Notes under the pieces: model-generated
Databases searched by the model: none
The model's input: only the letters and a program-made list of their open reading frames with translations
Told to the model about the DNA's origin: nothing
Shown here: one piece after another, positions 47,317 through 58,464 of the stretch
How the letters are laid out: each line of letters starts with the position of its first letter
Position numbering within the stretch: position 1 is the first letter of the stretch
Assembly (NCBI GenBank): GCA_963678705.1
Contig: OY783206.1
Location: 15,139,807 to 15,203,806, forward strand
Direction of reading: 5' to 3'
Length of the DNA stretch: 64,000 bases
Source of the DNA: Panorpa germanica
Lineage: Eukaryota > Arthropoda > Insecta > Mecoptera > Panorpidae
Made by a program: the position numbers and the translations under genes

Positions 47317-47390
47317 TGATAAGATAGCACTGATAGTGCTTTCAATTGGTATATTAATAAAGTCGGTAAGAGAATTTCCACGTTCAATAA
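47317..47390 (+). promoter_or_regulatory. Putative core promoter of second protease homologue
   Basis: TTGATAAGATAG (about 47317-47328), a TATA-like tattaata (about 47351) and an initiator-like ttcaat (about 47383) precede the start codon at 47416. A GATA motif stands at a similar place in the paralogue at 34.6 kb. The assignment rests on motif and spacing only. Confidence 0.3.
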
Positions 47391-47415
47391 CTGAGTTTAG
47401 CTTCGACGACCTACA

Positions 47416-48350
47416 ATGTCTTCCTCGGCGCTAGTTACGGTTTTCTATTTAATTTGCTTTGCAGCTGGTAAGTTATTTTTTCAAATTTAAAAGCAAAAGT
47501 GACAAGCATTCAATCACTTATTTCTTATTACTTTTATTGCACTTAATGTCGAAATTTTAAGCAATTTCGTTTAGGTGCAGATTTTGTCTCAGTATTAAAA
47601 GCAACCCGACGTTAAATAAATTTAAGAATAATAAAATCGATAAATCATAAATAATCTGTAGTTTGCAGATGCTACAGCATTGGCATTGAGAACAAAACTG
47701 AACAAGGATCTCCGGTTCCATTTGGAATTGACTCTAGAATAAGTGGTGCAGCAAGTGTAGGAGATGTACCATCTCAAGTAAGTTCTTGAAATTTTTAACT
47801 TAATAGATATAAAAAAATTCATTAATTGAAGAATATACAAAGGAAATTCTGTTAATATATTGTAAAGTAAACGTAAACTAAAATTACCCACAAAACCCAA
47901 AACATAAATAATTAGGTAAATTTTAGTTTTTGTGTGTTTGTGTAAGGAAACGTGGTTAAAAAACTCTACTCTGCCATGGTGAAATTTTGTAAAGAAATAT
48001 GTAGATGCCTATGTAGTGTAGCATGCGCCTAGAGCATTGTATCTTTTGATAATTTGTATTTGATCTTGCGTATATTGTCCAAAATGTATTAATGGATTAT
48101 CATGAGTTTTTATAGTGTTCTACATTTTCTGTTTGCTGTTTTATGATTGTTTTGATGTATATCGAGTCAGTTAATCCAAGCTACTTGGTGTTTAGTTTAA
48201 TTTCTTTATGTAAATATAATTCACTTTATACACAAAATATTAACGTATTACTTACTGAAGTTTTACATTATTATTATTATTAATTTATTTAATGTTTTAC
48301 CTTTCGGCATTACATTCTTCTGCCTTAGTACAATACATTTTAATTCTTAA

Positions 48351-48412
<62 letters not shown>

Positions 48413-51400
48413 CCTTATACCAGAACCAAAAACAGAAACCTCAATTCTCCTAATAACTACAAGAAAATAAATGGTTTTGCACATTTTCAAAAGTTTTAAA
48501 TAGCTTCAGCCTTCCTTCTTCTAGTTATTTCTGCCATCCATCTGTTCCTTTCCTTGCCCCCTTTTAAGAGCTGCCCAATATTCATCTCACTCCCTACTTT
48601 TTCCTTACAATCAAACTTAATGTGCTCCAGTGTTTCGTCCTCCGTTCCGCGCACTCTACACATTCTTTCCTCTCTACTATCTCACCTAGCAATCTAAACC
48701 TAGCTCTCCTTCTTATGTTTTTTATGCCTTTTTCTATTACTGAAGTTTTACATAATTCACAACGTTATTAAGTAAATTCAAAAGACATAATAAATCATTT
48801 ACTAATACATATTTTCTTATATATTTATTTGAGTGCTTCAACTTTCAACAGTTAGCACTTGAAACAATATATACATTTGTAAACTTTACAAAACATAATT
48901 TACAATTTATATACACGAGTATGGGTACTTAAAATAAAGAGGTTAAATTAATTTCATTGATAAAGATTTTTCAGACTTTCCCTGCTTTCAAATATCTGCC
49001 TATATTCCTCAGGCATATTATATGCTTGTCTGTGCGACGAGTACCTTGAGCATTAATATATTAGTTTAAACTGTAACATCATATAATCCTGCATAAAAAA
49101 ACTATACTAACGTTAGAAAATGTGAATTTATGTTCAAAGATAATTTGGTTATGTAAGATAATATTAACCTAAAAATAAAACAGGTAAACATTTTATGTTA
49201 AATGAACCTTTAATATATGTACCTATATTTAGTCAATTATAACATATTTTACGTAAAATGTAAATAAAATATCCATAAAAATGTGTAACATTTTTACAAA
49301 TTTAGTGGCGAACTTTTACAATAACGCCTTATTTCATGAAGGGCCCCATGAGCCAGAATTATGATGAAATACTACTTTCCTCCTATTTTTCGATAAAAAC
49401 AATTCAAAGAATTTTGTCTCGTCAATTATTGCTCAGAAATTGACAACCAATATTATATCTATAATTAATATCACCGTCGATAAAGATTAAAATTAAAAAA
49501 ATACGAAATAGTTGTTATCGCCAATAAATTAAATGAAATTAGTTAATTTAGACTAAAGATAAAGAATGTACGCCGCAACAATATTTTGAATCAATGTCAT
49601 AAAGCGGTGTTTAACGAGAACTGATAAGAATCTAAATTATGTTACATAATTAAACAATTAATTGAGCAATTCGTGCGGTATAGTTGGAAACTGTCCTAAG
49701 GAATAAGTACGAGGTGTGGCTATTTTCAAACGAGATTGGTTTTGTAAAACGTTTTATTCTTAATTAATACATATTTTATTACTATGCCCTTCAATATACA
49801 TCTTACCTCTATCACTAAATGGCTCCATGCGCATTTTCCTTTGTTGGAAACTGTGCGTCTTTAGTGAGCTCGTTCTTGACGCGTGCCGCTTTCTTCTGTA
49901 CAGCCGCAATGGTCTGAACTCTAGTTTTTTTAATGCAGATTTGATCTTCGGTAATAGATAAAAGTCACATGGTGCCAGCTCAAGCGAATAAGGCCCTCAG
50001 CACACGACGCGACTGGTTGCAAACCTTAGCCCCGAATCTGCCCGAACCGAATGTGATTACAACCAGTTTATATTTTATTTAACCCTGTTACGGCAGACAT
50101 GATATTGAAATTTTATTGTTTCTTCAAATAGCTGTAAATAATATTTGATATTTTGATATCTAAATACATATAGCAGAGATTTAAGAGCTGTAAGGTTGGT
50201 AGCCTGTAAACTTGTCTGAGTTCTGTCAAGAATATATCTCTTCAACGCTCTGTTGTATAAAAGGGAAACAACTTTGCAGTTGTGAGGTCACATGCATTTG
50301 AAATATTGCACAACGTTGAATCCCTTTAATAATTAAAAGACAAAATTACTTTTTTGATTGTTAATATTTCCTAACATATGAGGAGTAATTAAAAAAAAAT
50401 TGAACATTTGAGGTTCTAGTAATTCACTTTATCAATATACAGTACACTTTTATAGAAATAAAGACATATGACACATGCTCATTTGACTGTATTATATTGC
50501 AGGTATCTATCCAATACCGAAATCTTCATATTTGTGGAGGTGTCCTCATCAACGACAAAACCGTGCTGACAGCCGCCACCTGTTTACTGAGTACCCATTT
50601 AAGATTACTGGATCCAAAACACATGCGCGTATTAGCCGGAGGGATATGGGTTGGAAATTATCCACTTTTTAATCCAGAGACTAATCCATTGTTTGATGAT
50701 AAAAGACAATATTCCGCCGTTAATAAAATTTTTATACATCCAAGTTTTAATACCAAGAAGAAGACGAACAACATTGCAATTATCCAGGTACTCATATTAC
50801 ATTGATTGATTGAAAAAATTAATCCTATACAGTAAAGCAATAGAACTTTATTTGATTTTTTTATATTTTTAGGTAGCAACATCTTTTACAGAATCTAACA
50901 TTGAAATCGAAACTGACAAACCAGTACCTTACCTTAAGTTTGCACCACTTCAGACGACCACAGTTCCTGATGGTCTTCCTTGTGAAGTTAGCGGCTGGGG
51001 ATTTCCGGCGGTAATTATTTGTTTGCTATGAAACTATTTCTAACACATAATTCAATTAGTTCGTAAGATGACATATAAATGGCGGCACAATTGATAAACT
51101 CATATGATTTTTACGTAGTACTCACCTGCAAATGATATGTGTCAAAATTTCATGACATTCTGACCAGTGTTATATTTACTGAAATGTTTCCAGACTGGTG
51201 CAACTCCTGAGCTGAGCAGAACATTAAAAAAACAAGAAGCAATTATTGGAATTCACGAAACCTGTAGCAAATCCTTCCCATCTGTTGATGACAACATGAT
51301 CTGCGCTGGAACCAACAGATATCAAGGTTCTGTGTACTGTGATGTGAGTATTTTCATCAATAAATGTTAACAAAGATCAGTTCCAAAGATCTAGAAATTG

Positions 51401-52121
51401 CTACAATCATTTTAAAAGAACATTTCTATTTACTCTTCGTTTTTGTGGCGAATATATATATCTCTCTCCAAATGGAGAATACGATAACATTGCAGTAATC
51501 GAATGCGTTTATTTCAGGGTGATGTTGGTGGTCCATTATTCTGCAACAATGAGTTAGTTGGCATTGCATCTAACACTACCTGCGAGACTGCGGCCACAGT
51601 ACAACTTGGAGTCTACATGGAAATAAGACCTTTCATAGATTGGATTAAAGAAACCAAATCAGCTGCAGGGTAAATTAATTTGTCCCAGTTTCTTTTCTGA
51701 ACCTACAATGAATTTTATTAGTTTATGTAAAATATAGATAACTCTGTTTTGCGTGTACGTAAGGGCCATTTTTCAATAATCACTGAAAAGTAAATTATGA
51801 TATAACTAAAGTTGAACCTAGAAAAGGGTTATTCAAATTTAGTTTTGTCCAAAACCAACTTGGTTAGGCTGCAGCTATGTTCGACTGGAACAAAAATGAG
51901 AGATGAAAACCAAAGTATTAACTGTAATCAAAACCAAAGTAAAACCGGCACTAAATAGATCTTCTTCTGTAGGTGCAAGGAATTATAAAATTTTTGAAAA
52001 TAATTTCTTCTTGTTTCTTTGCAGAAATTCATACGATGACAGATTCAACAGCGCTGTTACCAACACTGGAAGCTTCCTCTTTATAGCAGTAGTTCCGGTT
52101 GTCTTAGCATTATTTAAGTAG
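47416..52121 (+). CDS. Secreted S1-fold serine protease homologue (pseudoprotease), likely GPI-anchored, copy 2
   Basis: Seven exons: 47416-47467, 47662-47777, 50503-50787, 50873-51010, 51194-51343, 51518-51669, 52025-52121 (329 residues). The exon number, sizes and phases match the copy 8-12 kb upstream, so the two are tandem duplicates. The signal peptide starts MSSSALVTVFYLICFAAG. The second exon uses the TAG acceptor at 47661, because the nearby alternative gives a frame with a stop. The fold motifs are HICGGVLI, SGWGF, MICAG and VGIASN. The catalytic His is Thr (LTAATC), Asp is Asn (TNNIAII) and Ser is Val (GDVGGP). The activation site is altered to SRISG. The C-terminus is DDRFNSAVTNTGSFLF plus a hydrophobic tail, again a GPI-type signal. 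No protease activity is expected; a binding or decoy role is inferred. Confidence 0.9.
48285..48735 (-). mobile_element. LINE 3' end (minus)
   Basis: The minus strand encodes CRVRGTEDETLEHIKFDCKE, matching the LINE ORF2 C-terminal CxxC-TLEH-C pattern. Downstream is a 3' tail with ggcagaagaatgtaatgccg. An AT microsatellite (48350-48411) lies in the tail. It sits in intron 2 of the second protease homologue. Confidence 0.7.
48350..48411. repeat. (AT)n microsatellite
   Basis: About 60 bp of uninterrupted AT repeats. Confidence 0.97.
48833..49043. repeat. Dispersed repeat (also at 45206 and 35535)
   Basis: Shares acgagtatgggtacttaaa and atctgcctatattcctcagg with the other two sites. Confidence 0.6.
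49991..50053. repeat. Isolated end of family F MITE
   Basis: GACTGGTTGCAAACCTTAGC then CCCGAATCTGCCCGAACCGA. It abuts the truncated family ATGGGC copy. Confidence 0.6.
50056..50482 (-). mobile_element. MITE, family ATGGGC, copy E (truncated, inverted)
   Basis: The interior matches copies C and D. The right end reads tatgacacatgctcat. It stops 20 bp before the exon-3 acceptor of the second protease homologue. Confidence 0.7.
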
Positions 52122-52335
52122 ACGATATTAACTGCTCCATAGTAGTGTCCATAAACTACACAAAAATTGACAGAAATGTTTCGGTAATGAGAAAAGGAAT
52201 ACAATTTAGGATAAAAATTCTACTCTGTAGTTTTAAGCCTGTAACAAGCTAATTCCAAAGTTTATTTTCTATCTCTCATATAGAAAGTTAAACACAGTGT
52301 GCAAGATTAAATTTGCTAGTTTAATTTTGTACCTG

Positions 52336-52621
52336 CCCAGTAAACATTTTGGAATAAATTCTATTTCATTTCTATTACTTTTCATGAGTTTTTGTCATGA
52401 ACGCGTTTGTTTTCTATTCAGTCGTTCATAAGGAATGTCTCTTTTATGAGCAACAGACGGCGCAACGAGTGCTCACTGTTGAATTAAAGCGACAGGTAGG
52501 GAATCAATTTGAACTAAAATTGATTTTCTGTGTGTTGCTCCAACTTGTAAAACGTTAGAATTGAAATATACGGGTGACTAGAACTTCACTTAGCCATTCA
52601 ATTTCATCAAATGTTTACTTG
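52336..52621. mobile_element. MITE, family P, copy 2
   Basis: Starts CCCAGTAAACATTTTGGAAT and ends TCATCAAATGTTTACTTGAG. About 215 bp past the stop of the second protease homologue. Confidence 0.7.
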
Positions 52622-53542
52622 AGGGTTTTTGTGACAAGTTTAACTACAGGGAACAAATTTTAATTTTAATTTTTGTCTAGCTATTCCTTAAAATCTTTTG
52701 CTGTTTTGCATTGTTAATTGCATTTCTTTGAGTAAATTAATTAATGGTTTCAATTTAAGTATAAAAAAGTTTAATTTAAATTCAAAAGTAAGAACAAAAA
52801 TAATAATAACATTTTTACGAGTATTTTATGTTATGGTATACAGAAATGGATCAAGTCCACTCGTGCATGTTTAAATGTCGTGCTGTTAGAGTATAGAGTA
52901 AAATGACTATTTAATTCAATGTACAAGCAGTCATACTTTTCGAAATAATAGAAATGTAAGTTATATTTAAATTATTTGCTGGGGTGAAATATTTGTTTGT
53001 TTTAGTACTAGAGTATTGTGGACTTGATGCACTTCTATTCTAAACACCTTATAAGTGTTTATAATTTTAATTAAAAGTAGATATATGCAAAATAGTAAAC
53101 TATATTATTTCAAATAGAATTCATGAACATTCAAGGAACATACAGTGAATACAAATTCATAAAGTTCCTAATGAGTTCAAAAATCATCAACATAATAAAC
53201 ATGACGTAATATTTACGTAACATTTACACAGGCACTTCATGTAACATAAATGTTTAGTCATGTTAGATTAGATGAAATTTCTTTTTAAATATTTGATGTA
53301 AACAAATCTTAATTTATATATGTGTATGTATTAATTTAAAAAAACAAATAAACTTATATTTTAATTTAAAAAAATTAAGCAGTGTCAAATATACGCCTTT
53401 GAAAAATTGTCCAATATTAAAGGGCGCTCTTAAAAAGTTCTAAAATTCTCCCCCATTTGGTTGACGGGTGATAAGATTTATAAAATAAACATTTTCAACA
53501 CCAAAATTCTAACCTACAAATTGAATTATATTTTATTATATA

Positions 53543-54100
53543 CCCAGTAAACATTTTGTAGTAAATTCTATTTCATTTCTATTACTTTTTATGAGTTTGT
53601 TTTCTATTCAGTTACAGTTTCGTTTTTAGTTTTCTACAGATGGCGCAACGACTGCTCACTGTTGAATAAAAGCGACTCCGGTTTATAATTTCTGACCGGA
53701 GTTATAAATTATAATTTATGGCCTGCTGTGATTGGACAGAAAAATTACATTAAAATGAAGCGGTAACTTTAAACAGAGTATTTTTTTTTATTAATACTTA
53801 CGGGCTTCTTAGGATCACGGTCCTTTTCACACAGAGTATTTATTTTGAAAAATAAAATCGATTTTAATTAGAAAACAAACTTATAATGAAGAAAAAACAA
53901 TAACTGTATGCAAGTATTTTATTTATAATTAATATATTTACGGCATTATTTGTGATCAATTGTTAATATAATATTAGTCTACAATGTTAAGCATTAAATA
54001 ATCATACACTAACTATTCTATACACTTGAATATACACTGGGCTTGAACTTTAGCGTTAGTTTTATTTAGGAGACAGTTTCTGAAAATGAAATTACATGTA
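53543..54100. mobile_element. MITE, family P, copy 3 (long variant, right end not seen)
   Basis: The left end is CCCAGTAAACATTTTGTAGT. The interior (gccggagttataaattataa, aaataaaatcgatttt) matches the long copy at 61213. A short insertion sits near 53790-53830. Confidence 0.6.
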
Positions 54101-55120
54101 CTTTATATATTTATATAGTAATACCTCTTATAAATAATATTTTGTAAGGATACTATTTTATTTACCAGTAGATAACATCTTGATTTGTAATTAAGTTCTT
54201 CTTATTTCTCCTTGTAACAATGTTTGGGTACCGTTTAAGTTTGTTTCTGAAATAAAAGAGAATAATTAAAACAACTTTCTGAATGAAACATGATAAAACA
54301 TATGTATGTGTATAAGATGCTTCACAAAATGGCGATTAAATTTATATGTATAACTTACCAAACATTTCACTACATCAGCAAATAATTACATGTAGATGAA
54401 AGAAACTTATAATTTCTTTGAACACTATTCTATATTATTGTTTTTTTAATGCAGTATTAAAACTGAGAAAACAATTCCCCATTCTCGTAGCTATTCGTCC
54501 ATAATGTTACCTTCGTCATAAAACCAAATTGTCAAACATCAATGTTAGCCTCAGTTTAACAAGGTTGTAAATAATTCTAGTTTGACACGAATATTTTTCA
54601 ACATTTTTGTTGTTATTTTGAACTGTGTTCATGTGCTATGCTAGTGGTCACATAAAATAGGGTCTAATGTGTTCTATTTATAACAGCGCTGCCAGGTATT
54701 AGACATATGAGTACGATATTAATGTATAATTAATATCATAATTCAATCAAGTTTGTTGGCGTCTGGACATGACCACTCTCAACTTAGTCGGCAAACCGCA
54801 ATCCGCAGAAGCAAGAAACTTGTTAGTAACTAATAAAGTAATACATGCAGTGGCAGGGCCGAATTACAAATGTCGCACTTTAAAATGTAATAGCATTATT
54901 ATTAATGAAACAAAATATGAAAAAACTACTTATTAAAAAAACACAGTCATTTTGATACAACACAAAAGGAAGAAGAAAGTGGCATACAGTGCCCATGACA
55001 CAGCGACTGCAATGTTAAGCTATAATGTTTTTTAATGTGAAGACAAGAGGTAAGGAAATGATGAGAATGTAGGAGGACTAGGAAAAATGAAGGGAGAGGG
55101 TTAAGAGAAGTAGAAGCAGA
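54100..55120. other. Intergenic, nothing clear
   Basis: AT-rich, then increasingly purine-rich towards the SDR fragment. The purine-rich part near 55030-55120 may belong to a LINE tail. Confidence 0.4.
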
Positions 55121-55123
55121 AAA

Positions 55124-55264
55124 GTACTTTTGGAAATAGAAAGTGACAGTAGAGTAACCGCTCCTGGAGCAACGGCACTTGATGAAACCACCGCTAAGAA
55201 ACTCTGGGAGGTGTCGTTAAAACTCATAGGAATAGAACAGGATCCGTATCCGCTTCCTGAGTGA
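55124..55264 (+). pseudogene. Orphan C-terminal segment of a retinol-dehydrogenase-like SDR
   Basis: The reading frame VLLEIESDSRVTAPGATAL then DETTAKKLWEVSLKLIGIEQ ends PYPLPE before TGA. The (D/E)xxxAKKLWExSxxLxG pattern is the typical C-terminus of RDH11-14-type short-chain dehydrogenases. No Rossmann TGxxxGIG or YxxxK segment was found in the preceding 3 kb. The upstream sequence is purine-rich and has no good splice acceptor. A LINE 3' end follows at about 55290. It is most likely a fragment left by duplication or retrotransposition. A distant terminal exon of a real gene cannot be excluded. Confidence 0.5.
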
Positions 55265-55289
55265 GTCCTAAAGTGTAAAAAGTGAAAAG

Positions 55290-55545
55290 AAGATTGTGTG
55301 GGGATAGAGAGAAGGAAGGGCAGAGTACAAACAGGAGTAGCAGGAAGAGATAAGGAGTAGGGGTTTCAATTTATCTGCTTTGTTTGTATATTTCTTTTTT
55401 CTTTTGGAAGAAATGAGAATGGATAGACAGTATGTAATTAAACACAATGATTTGTAATTTATTGATTGATTTAAGGCGGAAGAATATAGTGCCTAATGAC
55501 AAAAACATTACAATAAATAAATAAATATTAAATATTTTTTAATAC
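55290..55545 (+). mobile_element. LINE 3' tail (plus)
   Basis: gaaggaagggcagagtacaa and ggtttcaatttatctg match the 3' part of the LINE at 22640. The tail ggcggaagaatatagtgcct ends in AATAAATAAAT. Confidence 0.55.
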
Positions 55546-55629
55546 AGCCCTGGGGAGTTACTACTTCTCGTCGAATAGAGGAAAGTGAAGGTAAAAAATA
55601 AGGCGAAGAAGAATAGCACGCGCCCCTGA

Positions 55630-56294
55630 GCTACAGGGGCCCTAAACGTGTATAATAAAATAAATAATATGAATGAAAAAGTATACCGGAAAACTGTCTG
55701 CTAAATACAGTAAAGACATGTCAGTTGATCTTTATGAACAATTATTTGCTTTTGAAAACATGCTTAAAGTCTGAAATTCAGAAAATTCATTCCATTAAGG
55801 AACTCATGGAATTATTGTTGATAACATCCAGTAACTTTGCATCCAGTTTTCCGGAGGTAATAACAACATGCTTTCTATTCTTGGCTCTTCCGGTTACAAC
55901 TGCAACAGATGAAAGAAGTTTTTCGCAATTAAAACTGATAAAAAATGATCTAAGGATAATAAGGTAAAAGTTTTAGGACATGAAAGACTATCAGACTTAT
56001 CACTCTTGTCTATAAAGGTAGAAGATTCAGAAAAACTAAAACCGTCTTTAGCTATGAATAATTTAATAAATAAGTTCGCCGAACAAAAGGCAAGAAAAGT
56101 GTATATTTGATTTGAACTGTTTGCCTAGCTTAGTTCCTACGAGTATTAATTTGAAGTAATAACGTATAATCAAATTATATTTATTTTAATTCAATGCGAG
56201 CGTTTTTGTTCCTTTTGTGAAAAAATTTTACCCATCATTTGGGCCCCACTACAAATTTTGATACAGGGTCCGTCAAAGGCACGCTACGCCACTG
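55630..56294 (+). mobile_element. hAT remnant (ZMYM1-like), copy 2
   Basis: The frame at 55725-55967 includes ASSFPEVITTCFLFLALPVT then TATDERSFSQLKLIKND, the hAT C-terminal domain. The right end is GGCACGCTACGCCACTG. It is homologous to the remnant at 42348. Confidence 0.7.
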
Positions 56295-57200
56295 AGTCTA
56301 TCTAATTCTTTTTCTCTCTTTTTAGATTTACATTTATATGTAATCATAACAAAATTATTGTATTTAGTTTATCATATTATTTTTTCGAACCATATGCGAA
56401 CTAATAATATTTCTTCATAGAGATAAAAAACTTTGAACTGACTTTCATTTTGATCAACATTCGATCTACTACGAACCGGCACTGTCTTATAAGAAAATCA
56501 ACTTATTTATTAGATTTAGAACTGACCATATCATAGCATAAACTGACTACAGTGGTTGTCAGCAAGCACTCAGCAGCGAGTCGGCTTTGTTCAGAAAGTT
56601 TCAATAAAAACCTTGGAAGATCTGGATATAACCTCAAAACTAGTATGGAATGTTGATTTGTCAGGTTGATCAAAAGAATGTATAAAAACGAGTATAAAGT
56701 GTTTATTTAAATAGAAAACATTAAAGCAGTGTCAAAGATTATTATTTTAATATTCGTTGATGATATGTTATACCAGTATTAACATACATATTATAAGAAA
56801 ATATTTGCCAGACTTCTGTGTCTTCGGGATCAATGTTATCAAAATTAATTGGATTATGTGATCCCATAATCATAAAAACGTATAAGGCAGCAGTAGCGTC
56901 CTAAGATTTAAGACGACGACACCATAAATACTGTCAGCATTGTAGTAAGTCGTTATTGATAGAACTCAACATCGTAAATAGACCGAAATTAAATACATAA
57001 AGGGCGCCTCGTTTTTATTTGTCGCTAAATCTAATTTAAATCAAATGTTCAAAAAATATGACAGGTATACTTTCTTAGATAATCTTAGAGGTTCTAAGAT
57101 CGTCTTTAATGACCTTAAGCGATCTATCACGCGATTTTTTTCAAACAATTATATCTCAAGAATACTTAATATTTATAATGTTTTTATGACAAGTAAACGT
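56295..57200. other. Intergenic, nothing recognised
   Basis: No supported gene or repeat. Confidence 0.4.
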
Positions 57201-57204
57201 TTAG

Positions 57205-58063
57205 AGCTGGAACACACTACGATTTAAATCGCGTGGTTTTATTTCTGTATACCTAGCATACACTGCGATTAAAATCACGCGGCCGTTTTCTTTTTAATAT
57301 GTTTATAGAGTGAGATCCCAGAGCCTGTAGACATCACTTATTTTCTGATGAACAAAATGTGTATGATTGAGTAGTGTTAGTATATACAATGATCGTATGT
57401 CTACCTGCTAACTTGACCAGGCGGCCATTTTCCAAGTATCAGGTAATCAAGGTTTATGTCTCACTCACTCTCATGCGCACGGATAGTGCCCTCTCGCTCC
57501 TACTCATAACGGAATTAAAATTGGGTCTAGGGTATGTCTGGCCACTTGGATCGGTCTATTCTCTTGTAAAACGTTTTAAAACAGTTGTCTCACTAACATA
57601 TATAAAAATGGATCATCAGAAAATAAGTAATTTTAAGTAATTTTTTTGTCAGCTTTAAAGCGTCTGCAAGGTAATACAAGGTATTACAAGACAACTGTTT
57701 TAAAACGTTTTACAAGAGGACAGATTGATCTAAGGGGCCAAACATCTCCTAGACCCAATTTTAATTCCGTTTACATTTTGTTCATCAGAAATAAATGGTG
57801 TCTGCAGGTCCTGCGATCTTGGACTATTACATACTACTCAGTTTATATGCAGTATATCTATACTGTTGTATTTCGATATCTGTTGTATTATAACAATAAC
57901 AAATAATACATATTCAAAGAAGTTCTGTATACAAAGAGATGTGCCGCAAGAAATCTGTAGCTGCGACAAAAGTCGCTCAGATTAAAAACCCGTGGTGTGT
58001 GCATGCTCATATGATTTCATGTGTTACATAGCTACGCGATTTAAATCGTAGTGTGTTCGGGAC
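57205..58063. mobile_element. TIR element with an internal hairpin
   Basis: The outer ends (GGAACACACTACGATTTAAA, and CGATTTAAATCGTAGTGTGT) are inverted. An inner inverted repeat joins about 57510-57600 (aattaaaattgggtctaggg, ttgtaaaacgttttaaaaca) with about 57680-57775. No gene is present. Confidence 0.7.
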
Positions 58064-58202
58064 CTTATTCTGCGTCAAGTTTTACCGCTCGAGTGCAGCT
58101 TATTAGCAAAGCAATTAAATACTGAATTACAAAACTAATTTTTCTGTTCATAGATTCAATATTTTAATTTGCCGCTGTAGTTAAATCACAACTACTCGTA
58201 AC

Positions 58203-58275
58203 TATAAATGTGAATGGCCTAAAGTAGGACGGCGATTGGCGATTGGCGGTTGGCGCAGGCGGCAGGCGGTTGACT
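58203..58275 (+). promoter_or_regulatory. TATA-like box and GC-rich short repeats upstream of His-rich gene
   Basis: TATAAA at 58203-58208 is followed by an imperfect short repeat of gattggc/ggttggc/ggcaggcgg units at about 58232-58270. It lies about 200 bp before the first coding exon at 58465. It may be promoter and early 5' UTR. This rests on position and motif only. Confidence 0.3.
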
Positions 58276-58464
58276 GATCTTGTTTATTTTGTGTTTACAC
58301 TGACGTGTCTGTTACATTCAATTTCAATACTTGACTTGGTAAAACAGCGGATTAAAAAATATTGGAAAAAACGAAAGTGTTTATTTATTGATTCAGTCAT
58401 TAAAATAATAAAAAGTGTGGTTAATTGTTCACAAATACATTACCAATAAATCATAAATATTAAA

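Noticed and set aside
34709-52121. Two active trypsin-like proteases
   Set aside because: The fold is clear, but His, Asp and Ser of the triad are all replaced in both genes.
42847-55967. Live domesticated hAT genes
   Set aside because: Only the C-terminal dimerisation part remains in each copy, next to eroded transposon ends, with no catalytic domain.
57374-57906. Small genes at 57374-57640 and 57646-57906
   Set aside because: The two frames mirror an inverted repeat within a TIR element and show no protein-like conservation.
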